Source: Aidingimonas lacisalsi (GTDB taxonomy: Bacteria; Pseudomonadota; Gammaproteobacteria; Pseudomonadales; Halomonadaceae). Taken from it: a stretch of DNA of 64,000 bases. The stretch is taken from assembly GCF_008079445.1 (NCBI RefSeq), contig NZ_VRYH01000006.1:186001-250000 (forward strand). The letters are read 5' to 3'. Shown one piece after another: positions 1-8,403 of this stretch (positions are counted from its first letter, which is position 1; the number at the start of each line of letters is the position of its first letter). Below the pieces are notes generated by a model. It was not told where the DNA came from. It made no database searches and worked only from the letters and a program-made list of their open reading frames with translations. The translations under genes and the position numbers were made by a program.

Positions 1-1584
1 CTGGAAGGCAATGGTACCCTTCGCGACCGGGTTCAAGGTTTCCTCGACCATGTGATCATCGACGAATATCAAGACATCAACCTCGTTCAACAGCGTCTGC
101 TGGCTCTGTTGGCAGGCAGGCGCGCTTCTGTCATGGCAGTGGGCGATGCCAATCAGTGCATTTACGAGTGGCGAGGTGCTCGGCCTGACGCCATGCTCGA
201 TAATTTCACGGCCATCTTCGGTCGTGCTCAGGATTACCCGTTGTCGCTGACGTTTCGTCATGGGCATGCGCTGGCGTTGGCTGCCAATCATGCCATTGCC
301 GCCAACCGACGACGGCCTGACCAGTTGTGCCTCGCCGGCCCCGATACGTCTGCGACCGAGTTGGCGGTGGATCAAGGGGAAACGCCACTCGTCGAGATCT
401 TGAGCCGATGGCAGGCGATGGGACGGTCACTGGGCGAAGCGTGCATTCTGGTTCGCAGTTGGGCACTCTCGGTCTCGGTCCAGCTCACTTTATTGCGCTC
501 GGGGATTCCGTTTCACCTCAATCGTGACGACCGCTTCGTTTTCAAGCTTCCCTTGGTGCAGGCCTTGGCGGGCTATCTGATGCTGGCCCGTGATGGCAGT
601 CAACTGCATGATCCAGCGCATATACTATTGCTGCTGGAGCAACCGACGCCTTTCGTGGCCCGTGAGCGACTCGTGAAGGTGGCTGAATGGTTGGCCACGC
701 ATCAGAGCTGGCCCGATCAAGACCACCCCTTGCTGAATGATTTGAAACCGGTTCAGCGTCGCAATCTCAAACGGCGTTGGCAGCTATTGTGTGATTTGCC
801 AGCGATGTCGGCCTGGACGCCGGCGGCGTTGCTACGCCATATCTTCGATAGGCTCGATGCCGAAAACGTGCTCAAGCGAGCCGCAGCGCGCCGCGAGAAA
901 GGCGAGGAAGACGTGCGTCTGCTGGATGTCCTGATCGAGCAGGCTAGCGAGCATGAGGAAGACCCGGGGGTGTTTATCGACCTGTTGCGTCGTCCGGTCA
1001 CGAATCAGGCGCAGGGGGTGTTGGTGACGACGGTACATGGGGCCAAGGGGTTGGAATGGCCTCTAGTGGTACTGTCGGGAACCAATGAAGAGGATTTTCC
1101 TCACTTCAGTCGAGAAACTCCATTGACGGATGAGCGCCTTGAAGAAGAACGCCGCCTGTTTTATGTCGCGATGACGCGAGCCAAGGAGCATCTGCTGATG
1201 CTGCATGATGGTGGAGCACACCGCCCCAGCCGATTCCTGACCGAGACAGCCTGGCAGGATTGCCGCTGCGTTGCGCAAGCTCTGCAGAGGTCGCCGAAGG
1301 CGCCGATATCCGTGCAGTCGCCCGAGATTGTTGGGCGCTACCTTGATGCCCTTGGCCTCTCGCTGCCGCTAACCGTCAGCGAAGCGAATCCGTGCGAATC
1401 GATCGAGCCTACGTTCGCAGTGGGACAGCGCTTGCGACATGCCGTCTTCGGGGAAGGGTGGATTCACCATGTCGAAGGAGACGCTGACAATCCAGTCATC
1501 GAGGTCCGGTTTCTACATGCCGGAAGACGTCGCCTGGTGGCCAAGCGATCGCCGCTGGAAATCGTGGCTGAAGAGAGTGTTTGA
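1..1584 (+). CDS. UvrD/Rep-family ATP-dependent DNA helicase, C-terminal part (5' end outside window)
   Basis: The reading frame is open from base 1, so the N-terminal part with Walker A lies outside. Visible superfamily I motifs are in order: DEYQD (motif II, Walker B, from about base 58), VGDANQCIYEWRGARP (motif III), LTFRHG (motif IV), VTTVHGAKGLEW (motif V) and YVAMTRAKEHLLML (motif VI). The last 55 residues (VGQRLRHAVFGEGWI...) look like the Tudor-like tail of UvrD/PcrA helicases. These enzymes unwind DNA 3'-5' in repair and replication restart. The first GTG after the window start (base 52) is internal to motif II and is not the true start. Which paralogue (UvrD, Rep or another) cannot be fixed from this part; the stretch between motifs IV and V is short, so a UvrD-like accessory helicase is likely. 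Confidence 0.9.
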   Translation: MEGNGTLRDRVQGFLDHVIIDEYQDINLVQQRLLALLAGRRASVMAVGDANQCIYEWRGARPDAMLDNFTAIFGRAQDYPLSLTFRHGHALALAANHAIAANRRRPDQLCLAGPDTSATELAVDQGETPLVEILSRWQAMGRSLGEACILVRSWALSVSVQLTLLRSGIPFHLNRDDRFVFKLPLVQALAGYLMLARDGSQLHDPAHILLLLEQPTPFVARERLVKVAEWLATHQSWPDQDHPLLNDLKPVQRRNLKRRWQLLCDLPAMSAWTPAALLRHIFDRLDAENVLKRAAARREKGEEDVRLLDVLIEQASEHEEDPGVFIDLLRRPVTNQAQGVLVTTVHGAKGLEWPLVVLSGTNEEDFPHFSRETPLTDERLEEERRLFYVAMTRAKEHLLMLHDGGAHRPSRFLTETAWQDCRCVAQALQRSPKAPISVQSPEIVGRYLDALGLSLPLTVSEANPCESIEPTFAVGQRLRHAVFGEGWIHHVEGDADNPVIEVRFLHAGRRRLVAKRSPLEIVAEESV

Positions 1585-1586
1585 AT

Positions 1587-1601
1587 GACGTTTGAAACGT
1601 C
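1587..1601. other. 15-bp palindrome GACGTTT-G-AAACGTC just after the helicase stop
   Basis: The arms GACGTTT and AAACGTC are perfect complements around one central G. The site lies in the 123-bp gap between convergent genes. It could be a small hairpin or a protein site; it has no T-tract on the plus side. Confidence 0.4.
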
Positions 1602-1625
1602 GACGAACGCTGCGGTCGTCAGAGC

Positions 1626-1659
1626 CGACAAGCGGCGCTCCCGATGATCGCCGCTGTCG
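1626..1659. terminator. GC-rich hairpin between convergent helicase and etfD genes
   Basis: CGAC + AGCGGCG (1626-1637, one bulged A at 1630) pairs with CGCCGCT + GTCG (1649-1659) across an 11-nt loop. It sits between two genes that end toward each other, so it may end transcription in both directions, but neither side has a clear run of T, so intrinsic termination is uncertain. Confidence 0.45.
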
Positions 1660-1707
1660 TGTTCGTACTGGGAAAAGACCGCAGATTCATTCCCGGGGTG
1701 ACATCAA

Positions 1708-3375
1708 TTACATGTTGGGGTAGTTCGGCCCACCGCCCCCTTCCGGGGCTACCCAGGTGATGTTCTGGGCGGGATCCTTGATGTCGCAGGTCTTGCAGTG
1801 AATGCAGTTCTGGAAGTTGATCTGGAATTGGGCGTTACCATCATCGTCTTCAACGACCTCATAAACGCCAACCGGGCAGTAACGTTGGGCAGGTTCGTCA
1901 TAGGTCGGCAGGTTGTCGCGAATGGGTAGCTCCGGCTCCGTCAGCTTGAGATGACACGGCTGGTCTTCCTCGTGATTGGTATTGGAGAGGAACACCGACG
2001 AGGGCTTGTCGAATGACAGCTTGCCATCGGGCTTGGGATAGTCGATCTTTCGGCATTCGGCGGCCGGTTTGAGTTGCGCATGATCGGGAATCGTGTCGCG
2101 CACATTGGGCAGCTTGCCACCCAGCCATTGGTCAAGAAAGTTGTAGGCTCCACCGCCGACGGTGCCATACTTGTGTATCGCCGGGCCGAAACTGCGGCTG
2201 GCTTCGAGTTCACGATAAGCCCAGCTTGCCTGCCAGTTATCCGTAAAGGTGCTGAGCTCGCGTCCACCCTCGTCGCCTTCGTCAATGGCTGCGAACACAG
2301 TGTCGGCAGCGACCATACCGGATTTCATGGCCGTATGCAGTCCCTTGATCTTGGCGAAATTGAGCGTACCGGCGTCGCAACCGATCAATAGACCGCCGGG
2401 GAACGTCATCTTCGGCAGGCTGTTCAGCCCTCCCTTGGTAATGGCGCGAGCACCATAGGCCACACGGTGGCCGTCTTCGAGATACTGTTTGAGCAAGGGG
2501 TGGTGCTTCATGCGCTGGAACTCGTCGAATGGCGACAGATAAGGGTTCTGGTAGGAGAGATCCAGAATGAGGCCAACCACTACCTGCTGATCGTCGGTAT
2601 GATAGAGAAACCAGCCGCCATGAGCATCTGGGTCCAGTGGCCACCCGGAGCCGTGCAAGACCAGTCCTGGTTCATGTCGTTCGGCAGGCACATCCCAAAG
2701 CTCCTTGAGACCGATACCATAGTGCTGAGGATCCTTGCCGGCATCGAGCTGAAAACGCTGAATCAGCCCCTTCCCTAGATGGCCGCGCGCGCCCTCGGCA
2801 AACAGGGTGTATCTTGCCCGTAACTCCATGCCCGGCATGTGCCCGTCCTTGGGCTGTCCCTCGGCGTTGACTCCCATGTCGCCGGTCAGGATGCCACGGA
2901 CGGTGCCGTCTTCGTCGTGAAGGACTTCCTGAGCCGCGAATCCTGGAAAGATATCGACCCCCAACTCTTCGGCCTGCTCGGCGAGCCAGCGGCATAGATT
3001 GCCAGCGCTGATGACGTAACGAGTCAGGTCACCGCCGGTGTTGTGCATGGTTTTCGGTATCAGAAAATCGGGCAGCTTTTGCGCACGTTCGGCATCCTTG
3101 AGCAGGTAGAGCTCATCGCGAACCGCTGGTGTCGTCAATGGCGCGCCGCGTTCCTGCCAGTCGGGAAAAAGCTCGTTCAACGCGCTGGGTTCAAAAACGG
3201 CGCCCGAGAGAATGTGCGCGCCCACTTCCGAGCCTTTCTCGACGACACAGACGTTCAGTTCCTGTTCGTTCTGGTTGGCTTGCTGCATCAGTCGGCAGGC
3301 GGCCGAAAGGCCGGCTGGACCGGCCCCGACGATGACGACATCGAAATCCATGGATTCCCGTTCTACCTGTTCCAC
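1708..3375 (-). CDS. etfD: Electron-transfer flavoprotein-ubiquinone oxidoreductase (ETF-QO)
   Basis: This 555-residue inner-membrane-associated flavoprotein passes electrons from reduced ETF (beta-oxidation and amino-acid dehydrogenases) to ubiquinone. The N-terminus has the FAD-binding GAGPAGLSAACRL motif at about residue 17. The C-terminus has the single 4Fe-4S ferredoxin-like site: one Cys in QRYCPVGVYEV, then CIHCKTCDIKDPAQN. Length matches the family. It is divergent from etfBA, its electron donors, across a 499-bp intergenic region with a PsrA-like palindrome, so the three genes probably share control. The alternative upstream initiator is not needed; MEQVERESMDFDVVIVGAG starts a few residues before the Rossmann fold. 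Confidence 0.96.
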   Translation of the reverse strand: MEQVERESMDFDVVIVGAGPAGLSAACRLMQQANQNEQELNVCVVEKGSEVGAHILSGAVFEPSALNELFPDWQERGAPLTTPAVRDELYLLKDAERAQKLPDFLIPKTMHNTGGDLTRYVISAGNLCRWLAEQAEELGVDIFPGFAAQEVLHDEDGTVRGILTGDMGVNAEGQPKDGHMPGMELRARYTLFAEGARGHLGKGLIQRFQLDAGKDPQHYGIGLKELWDVPAERHEPGLVLHGSGWPLDPDAHGGWFLYHTDDQQVVVGLILDLSYQNPYLSPFDEFQRMKHHPLLKQYLEDGHRVAYGARAITKGGLNSLPKMTFPGGLLIGCDAGTLNFAKIKGLHTAMKSGMVAADTVFAAIDEGDEGGRELSTFTDNWQASWAYRELEASRSFGPAIHKYGTVGGGAYNFLDQWLGGKLPNVRDTIPDHAQLKPAAECRKIDYPKPDGKLSFDKPSSVFLSNTNHEEDQPCHLKLTEPELPIRDNLPTYDEPAQRYCPVGVYEVVEDDDGNAQFQINFQNCIHCKTCDIKDPAQNITWVAPEGGGGPNYPNM

Positions 3376-3874
3376 CGCTTGTCTCCTCTCATCATTGCCT
3401 GTCCATCATTCTCACGGCCTGACTCGGTCTGTGCATTTCAGCCAGCTTATTCGTATGATGTGGGGCTGTATTCGGTTATGTCGCTACTGTGTGCGAGAGA
3501 TATTGTGCGTGATTGCCAGCGTACTGAGTAGCCAGAATGGCATGTATGAAGTTAAACGGTCGTTTGCATAATGGCAATGCTCATGGTAGCCATAATAACG
3601 GATGCAAAATACGCAAGCCAAAGTCGCGTGTTGGCAGGGCGATTTGTCGTCGATGGCAAGCTGTGGCAGATTACATCGCCTGATGGGGTGACAACCTATT
3701 CTGGAGTCGGCGTTTTGCACAAACGTCGTGCCAGCCAATGCGAAACGCCCGGCGATACCGAGCAACAGATCGTGGCTCTGATGAGTGTTCAGGAGTCTTG
3801 AATGCCTTGGCTCAGGTCAAAGGCCGTGGTTCTTAACGATAAAGGTTCGCTTTCACTGACCCAGCGAGGACATC
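3376..3874. other. Divergent intergenic region etfD / etfBA
   Basis: This 499-bp stretch separates two divergent operons and must hold both promoters. I see a PsrA-like palindrome at 3554-3565 and an SD-like GAGGA just before etfB. Short open frames exist on both strands (for example plus 3571-3801 and minus 3484-3765), but they overlap each other, lack good ribosome binding sites and resemble no family I know, so I do not call a gene. The base composition is more AT-rich than the flanking genes. Confidence 0.6.
3554..3565. promoter_or_regulatory. Candidate PsrA operator (AAACG-GT-CGTTT)
   Basis: The sequence AAAC-N4-GTTT is a perfect inverted repeat (arms AAACG and CGTTT) and matches the core of the PsrA consensus, [G/C]AAAC-N2-4-GTTT[G/C], on its right flank (GTTTG). 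PsrA is a TetR-type repressor that responds to long-chain fatty acids, and its reported regulons in gammaproteobacteria include etf genes. The location between etfD and etfBA fits. No PsrA gene is in the window. Confidence 0.5.
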
Positions 3875-4627
3875 ATGAAAGTATTGGTCGCGGTCAAACG
3901 CGTCATCGATTACAACGTCAAGATCCGCGTCAAAGCGGATAACTCGGACGTTGATCTCACGAATGTCAAAATGGCCATGAATCCCTTTTGCGAGATCGCC
4001 GTTGAAGAGGCGGTACGGCTCAAGGAACGTGGTATAGCCAGCGAAATCGTTGCTGTCACCGTCGGCCCCAAGGCCGCTCAGGAACAGTTGCGTACTGCAT
4101 TGGCGCTAGGCGCCGATCGCGCCATTCACATCGAGACCGATGATAAGGTCGAATCATTGGCGGCGGCAAAGCTGCTAGCCAAGGTGGTTGAAGATGAGCA
4201 GCCGGGGCTGACGCTGCTCGGCAAGCAGGCCATCGATACCGATAATAACCAGACCGGACAGATGCTCGCTGCATTGACCGGCCAATCACAAGGTACCTTT
4301 GCCTCCGAAATCCATGTCGAAGACGGCAAGTTACGGGTGACTCGCGAAATCGACGGAGGACTTCAGACCCTGGAGCTCTCGCTGCCGGCGGTCATCACGA
4401 CCGACTTGCGGCTGAACGAACCGCGTTACGCCAAGTTACCCGATATCATGAAAGCGAAGAAAAAGACGATCGACAGCAAGTCACCGTCGGATCTAGGTGT
4501 CGAGACAACCGCACAGGTGCAAGTGCTCAAGGTCGAAACGCCGGCCGAGCGCCAAGGCGGTATTAAGGTGGATTCGGTCGATGAACTCGTGGATAAACTC
4601 AGGAACGAAGCCAAGGTGATCTCATGA
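3875..4627 (+). CDS. etfB: Electron-transfer flavoprotein beta subunit
   Basis: A 250-residue ETF beta subunit starting [20 protein letters not shown]. It holds AMP and pairs with EtfA to accept electrons from acyl-CoA dehydrogenases. The family signature region [11 protein letters not shown] ... [27 protein letters not shown] is present, as is [23 protein letters not shown]. An SD-like GAGGA lies 5-6 nt before the ATG. It overlaps the start of etfA by 4 bp (ATGA), so translation is coupled. Confidence 0.97.
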   Translation: MKVLVAVKRVIDYNVKIRVKADNSDVDLTNVKMAMNPFCEIAVEEAVRLKERGIASEIVAVTVGPKAAQEQLRTALALGADRAIHIETDDKVESLAAAKLLAKVVEDEQPGLTLLGKQAIDTDNNQTGQMLAALTGQSQGTFASEIHVEDGKLRVTREIDGGLQTLELSLPAVITTDLRLNEPRYAKLPDIMKAKKKTIDSKSPSDLGVETTAQVQVLKVETPAERQGGIKVDSVDELVDKLRNEAKVIS

Positions 4628-5562
4628 GCATACTGGTCATTGCAGAGCATCACGAAGGGCAACTGGCCGGTGCCACTGCCCATGTGGTCGCAGCGGCCCA
4701 ACGGATCCAGCAAGCCGGTGGCGGCGACATCGATGTGCTGGTCATCGGTGATGGTGTTCAGGCAGTTGCAGAAGCGGCGGCCAAGCTGGAAGGTGTCAGC
4801 AAGGTACGCGTCGCCGATCATGCCGTCTACGCACACCAGTTGGCCGAGCCGACCAGTGAACTCATCCTTGCGCTGGTCGATGGCTATACGCATGTGCTGG
4901 CGGCCGCCTCGACCACGGGCAAGAATGTCATGCCTCGAGTCGCCGCGCGCCAGGATGTTTCTCAACTGTCCGATATCATTGCCGTAGACGGGACGGACAC
5001 ATTCAAGCGCCCGATCTATGCAGGCAATGCGATCGCTACGGTGCAAAGTCAGGATGCCCTTAAGGTGATCACGGTGCGCTCAACCGCTTTCGAAGCCGTC
5101 GGTGAAGGCAATGGCGCGTCCGTCGAAGCCGTGGACACGGTGGTCGAGAACACGCTTTCCGCGTTCGTTGGCGAGGAACTGGCCACTGGTGATCGCCCTG
5201 AACTGGGTAGTGCCAAAGTCGTGATCTCCGGTGGCCGCGGCATGGGTAACGGAGAGAACTTCAAACTGCTCGAAGGCGTTGCCGATAAGCTGGGAGCTGC
5301 GATCGGAGCGTCGCGGGCGGCTGTCGATGCGGGATTCGTTCCCAACGATATGCAAGTCGGCCAGACCGGCAAGATCGTCGCGCCCGAGCTGTATATTGCT
5401 GTGGGTATCAGCGGTGCCATCCAGCACTTGGCTGGCATGAAGGATTCCAAGGTGATCGTTGCCATCAACAAGGATGACGAAGCGCCGATTTTCCAGGTGG
5501 CGGACTATGGACTCGTCGCTGATCTGTTCGAGGCCTTGCCGGAACTGGAAAGCAAGCTATGA
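4624..5562 (+). CDS. etfA: Electron-transfer flavoprotein alpha subunit
   Basis: A 312-residue ETF alpha subunit that binds FAD and hands electrons to EtfD. The C-terminal FAD domain shows [35 protein letters not shown], then [39 protein letters not shown], the canonical ETF-alpha signature. Start ATG overlaps the etfB stop as ATGA. The gene is followed by a clear intrinsic terminator, so etfBA is a two-gene operon. Confidence 0.97.
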   Translation: MSILVIAEHHEGQLAGATAHVVAAAQRIQQAGGGDIDVLVIGDGVQAVAEAAAKLEGVSKVRVADHAVYAHQLAEPTSELILALVDGYTHVLAAASTTGKNVMPRVAARQDVSQLSDIIAVDGTDTFKRPIYAGNAIATVQSQDALKVITVRSTAFEAVGEGNGASVEAVDTVVENTLSAFVGEELATGDRPELGSAKVVISGGRGMGNGENFKLLEGVADKLGAAIGASRAAVDAGFVPNDMQVGQTGKIVAPELYIAVGISGAIQHLAGMKDSKVIVAINKDDEAPIFQVADYGLVADLFEALPELESKL

Positions 5563-5588
5563 ATTGATTGCAACCTGTCCCGGCCACA

Positions 5589-5621
5589 AGACACCGGCTC
5601 CTGGAGGCGGTGTCTTTTTTT
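5589..5621 (+). terminator. Intrinsic terminator of etfBA
   Basis: Stem AGACACCG (5589-5596) pairs with CGGTGTCT (5608-5615) across an 11-nt loop and runs into a seven-T tract. It lies 27 bp after the etfA stop. Confidence 0.9.
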
Positions 5622-5627
5622 ATGCCT

Positions 5628-5646
5628 ATTATTGATAACCATTAGT
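5628..5646. promoter_or_regulatory. Candidate Fur box and promoter for the TonB2 operon
   Basis: Aligned with the 19-bp Fur consensus, the segment ATTATTGATAACCATTAGT matches about 13 positions, most strongly in GATAACCATTA. A possible -35 TTGATA (5632-5637) lies inside it, with an AT-rich -10 area (TTTATC near 5656) about 18 bp on. Binding here would block the promoter, as expected for iron control of a TonB system 70 bp downstream. Confidence 0.5.
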
Positions 5647-5716
5647 GTTTGAAAATTTATCCTTTTATGGCAAGATGCATGGCCATATCGGAGTCCATCG
5701 GGCAGGAGACAATCAA

Positions 5717-7468
5717 GTGTTCGGTCGCAAACGAGGGGGCCTGCCAACTGTGTGTTGGAGGCTAATGACAGTGGCAGTCCTGTGGTGCCTGAGCCTGAGT
5801 GTCGCTGTTGCTCAGGAGGACGACCGGCCGTATGTGGATATCACTGCACTGGCCTGGATGTCCCCCTTGATGCTGGAACTCACCGAGAGTGTCGAAGCGC
5901 TGGAGACCTTCGTCGAGGCCGATATGCCGTTTCTGCGTGATGAGCGTCAGGCGCGTGTTGATGCCCTCAAACGACAGCTGGAAACCACGGGCGCATCGCC
6001 GAGATTATACCAGCGGCTCTTGAGTGCTTGGCGAAGCGAGCTCGACTATGGTCGGGAAATGGACAGCTGGCGTGGACTGCTGGTTGGTAACGATCAGCGT
6101 GAAGTGGATTACCTGCGTGTCGGTCGTATCGGTCTTTACTACCTGACACCCGACGGAAATAAAGCGGGGGTATGGAAGGTTTCCGAGCAGGCGTGGCAGC
6201 CATTGGAGGGTGATGATCTGTCCGAGCTGCGTACGGCCATTCAGGTGGTGCGTGAACGGCGCGCTCCGGAGTTGTTGACGTTGCCACTATCGATCGATAC
6301 GGCGCCCTCTCCACGGGTGGAGGTCGATACCACGGCAGCCAAGCTGCTGAGCGCATCAACCGGTGACCGCCTATTGTCTCAGTCGGATATCGACTCCATG
6401 TCTTCGCACGCCGCGCAAGTGGCTGGCGATTTGCGTGACTCACTGACAGGTGACTGGTTGCTGTATGGCGGCAGCGCTTCCTTGCCTCCAAGGCTGTCAC
6501 CTCAGGGGGGCAGTTCGGTGGATGCAGTAATGGTGCTGTCGGGCTTACGTTCTCTGGCGGAGGAAAGTGGCCGGGTACGGCGTTTTTCCGCCGAGGTCGC
6601 CGATGACTCTGGTGAGATTGCCAGCCGTGACGTCATGCGCCTGGGTGGGGTGCAAGCGGTCGCCGGCGGTGATCTGTTGTCACTCAGTGACGATGCCGAT
6701 GGTCGTCAAGACACGGCGCGTTTTCGCGCCGTCGACGGTTTGCCGTCCACCGCGAGCAAGCAAGTCCAGGCATTCTTCTCCGGCGAAGGTGACCGTGTTC
6801 CGCTAGACCCTTCCGATGGCCGAGTACTGGAAGCGTTGGCCCAACAGCCGAGTCTCCTGGAGCGTTTTCAGCAAGGCGGTGTCGTCGGGTACGTGATCGT
6901 AGGGCTCGGTGGTCTGGGGTTGTTGGTGGCACTTGCACAGTATCTCTATTTACTCCGGGTCAGCATGTTGCTGCGTCGGCAATTGCGTAACCTTGAACGA
7001 TTGCGGTCTGACAACCCCTTGGGACGTGTGTTGAAACGCTTCAGGTCGCTACAGGCGGGACATTCGCCTGAGGCATTGGAAGCCCGCCTCGATGAGGCAT
7101 TGCTGGCCGAACAACCGAGGCTCGAACGTGGGCAGCCACTGGTGAAATTGCTGGCAGCCGTTGCCCCACTGCTGGGTCTGTTGGGGACCGTGACGGGGAT
7201 GATCGTGACTTTCCAGTCGATCACGGTATATGGCACCGGTGATCCCCAGTTGATGGCGGGGGGGATTAGCCAGGCGCTGGTCACCACCGTGTTGGGTCTC
7301 ATTACAGCCGTACCGTTGCTGTTCGCGCATACAGCCTTGTCGAGTCGGAGCCGTCGCCTGATCGGTGTCCTTGAAGGCCGTTCCAGTGCGGTACTGGCCA
7401 ATCATCTCGAGACCCGGATAACGGAAGCGACAGCGGAAACGACGACGGATGCCCATGCCTTGGTCTGA
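5717..7468 (+). CDS. TtpC-like protein: periplasmic region fused to MotA/TolQ/ExbB channel domain
   Basis: Product of about 583 residues. I choose the GTG at 5717 because AGGAG ends 8 nt before it; it yields a signal peptide (basic FGRKRGG..., hydrophobic core, VAVAQED). A long periplasmic, partly coiled region of some 370 residues follows, then a membrane helix (GYVIVGLGGLGLLVALAQYL), and a C-terminal ExbB/TolQ domain (AAVAPLLGLLGTVTGMIVTF ... GGISQALVTTVLGLITAVPLL). This layout is that of TtpC, the extra component of Vibrio TonB2 systems. It is the first gene of an operon with ExbB2, ExbD2 and TonB, so it probably helps transmit proton-motive force to outer-membrane receptors. The usual DUF3450 partner upstream is absent. 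Confidence 0.85.
   Translation: MFGRKRGGLPTVCWRLMTVAVLWCLSLSVAVAQEDDRPYVDITALAWMSPLMLELTESVEALETFVEADMPFLRDERQARVDALKRQLETTGASPRLYQRLLSAWRSELDYGREMDSWRGLLVGNDQREVDYLRVGRIGLYYLTPDGNKAGVWKVSEQAWQPLEGDDLSELRTAIQVVRERRAPELLTLPLSIDTAPSPRVEVDTTAAKLLSASTGDRLLSQSDIDSMSSHAAQVAGDLRDSLTGDWLLYGGSASLPPRLSPQGGSSVDAVMVLSGLRSLAEESGRVRRFSAEVADDSGEIASRDVMRLGGVQAVAGGDLLSLSDDADGRQDTARFRAVDGLPSTASKQVQAFFSGEGDRVPLDPSDGRVLEALAQQPSLLERFQQGGVVGYVIVGLGGLGLLVALAQYLYLLRVSMLLRRQLRNLERLRSDNPLGRVLKRFRSLQAGHSPEALEARLDEALLAEQPRLERGQPLVKLLAAVAPLLGLLGTVTGMIVTFQSITVYGTGDPQLMAGGISQALVTTVLGLITAVPLLFAHTALSSRSRRLIGVLEGRSSAVLANHLETRITEATAETTTDAHALV
5765..5767 (+). other. Alternative ATG start for the TtpC-like gene
   Basis: An in-frame ATG with GGAGG only 3 nt upstream would give a shorter but still plausible signal peptide (MTVAVLWCLSLSVAVAQ). 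The 5717 GTG has the better-spaced ribosome binding site. Confidence 0.3.
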
Positions 7469-8003
7469 CTGGAACGGTCTTCTGGGCCCCCTGATACGGC
7501 TGCTGAATGCGGGGGGGCCGGTGCTTTGGTTGATCGCCTTCGTAGCAGCCGTTCTTTTCAGCATGATACTCGAGCGTTGGTGGTACGTTCGTATTACGCA
7601 CCGCCGCGCCCGCCGCGCCTTGATTCATCGTTGGGTCGCACGAGTGGACCATACGAGTTGGAGTGCCTTGACGCTCCGCGAGGTCTGGGCACGTGAGTTG
7701 CTAGCCCGTTTACGCCGTCCCTTGCCCTGGTTGAAATGTCTGGTGGGTGTCTGCCCACTCCTTGGTCTGCTGGGAACGGTCACTGGCATGATCACGGTTT
7801 TCGATAGCCTGGCGGTCAGTGAAATCAGCCAAGCCCGTGCCATGGCGGATGGTGTGGCACGGGCGACACTCCCCACTCTGACAGGAATGGCCGTTGCGGT
7901 ATTGGGGCTGCTTTTTATCAGTCGCCTGGAACAACTGATTCGTCGTGAAGATCAACGTTTGCACGACCGAATGGCTCGTGCCGTGGAGAAATCGCATGCG
8001 TAG
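7455..8003 (+). CDS. exbB: ExbB2/TolQ-type biopolymer transport protein
   Basis: About 182 residues from the ATG at 7455 (an ATG at 7449 is also in frame). It overlaps the end of the TtpC-like gene by 14 bp. Three membrane segments are visible: GGPVLWLIAFVAAVLFSMILE near the N-terminus, CLVGVCPLLGLLGTVTGMITVF and LPTLTGMAVAVLGLLFISRL. GLLGTVTGM is the ExbB/TolQ signature. The protein forms the pentameric proton channel with ExbD. Short length is typical of ExbB2 of TonB2 systems rather than of the long ExbB1. Confidence 0.93.
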   Translation: MPWSDWNGLLGPLIRLLNAGGPVLWLIAFVAAVLFSMILERWWYVRITHRRARRALIHRWVARVDHTSWSALTLREVWARELLARLRRPLPWLKCLVGVCPLLGLLGTVTGMITVFDSLAVSEISQARAMADGVARATLPTLTGMAVAVLGLLFISRLEQLIRREDQRLHDRMARAVEKSHA

Positions 8004-8403
8004 ACGACGTTTGAACCAGCAGGCCGAGGATGCCGGCGAAGTCAATTTGACGCCGATGCTTGATGTGGTCTTCATCATGTTGATTTTCTTCATCGTAACG
8101 ACCAGCTTCGTCAAGGAAAGTGGTATCGAAATCGAGCGGCCCGAGTCCTCGGAAGCATCGCCTCGTCCGGATGCGCAGGTCATGGTTGCCATCAATGCCA
8201 ATGGCGCTGTGTGGGTCGATGGTGAAGCGGTCGACATGCACCGCGTCGGTGAAAAGGTGGCCGGGCTGGTCAGTGATGAGGGGAGTGTCGTCGTTCAGGC
8301 GGACCGGCAATCGACGACGGGTCTGCTTGTCGAAGTCATGGATCACCTACGTGAATCGGGCGTTGACAATGTTGCTGTCGCTGCAACCCGGGGAGCCAAT
8401 TGA
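7996..8403 (+). CDS. exbD: ExbD2/TolR-type biopolymer transport protein
   Basis: About 135 residues, starting at the ATG at 7996 (GGAG 7 nt before it) and overlapping exbB by 8 bp. The single membrane helix carries the conserved aspartate in [23 protein letters not shown], which lines the proton path. A periplasmic domain with [15 protein letters not shown] and [25 protein letters not shown] follows, as in ExbD/TolR. It couples ExbB to TonB. Confidence 0.95.
   Translation: MRRRRLNQQAEDAGEVNLTPMLDVVFIMLIFFIVTTSFVKESGIEIERPESSEASPRPDAQVMVAINANGAVWVDGEAVDMHRVGEKVAGLVSDEGSVVVQADRQSTTGLLVEVMDHLRESGVDNVAVAATRGAN

Noticed and set aside
3571-3801. Possible 76-residue protein in the etfD/etfB gap
   Set aside because: No ribosome binding site, no known family, overlaps another frame on the minus strand and lies in a promoter region.
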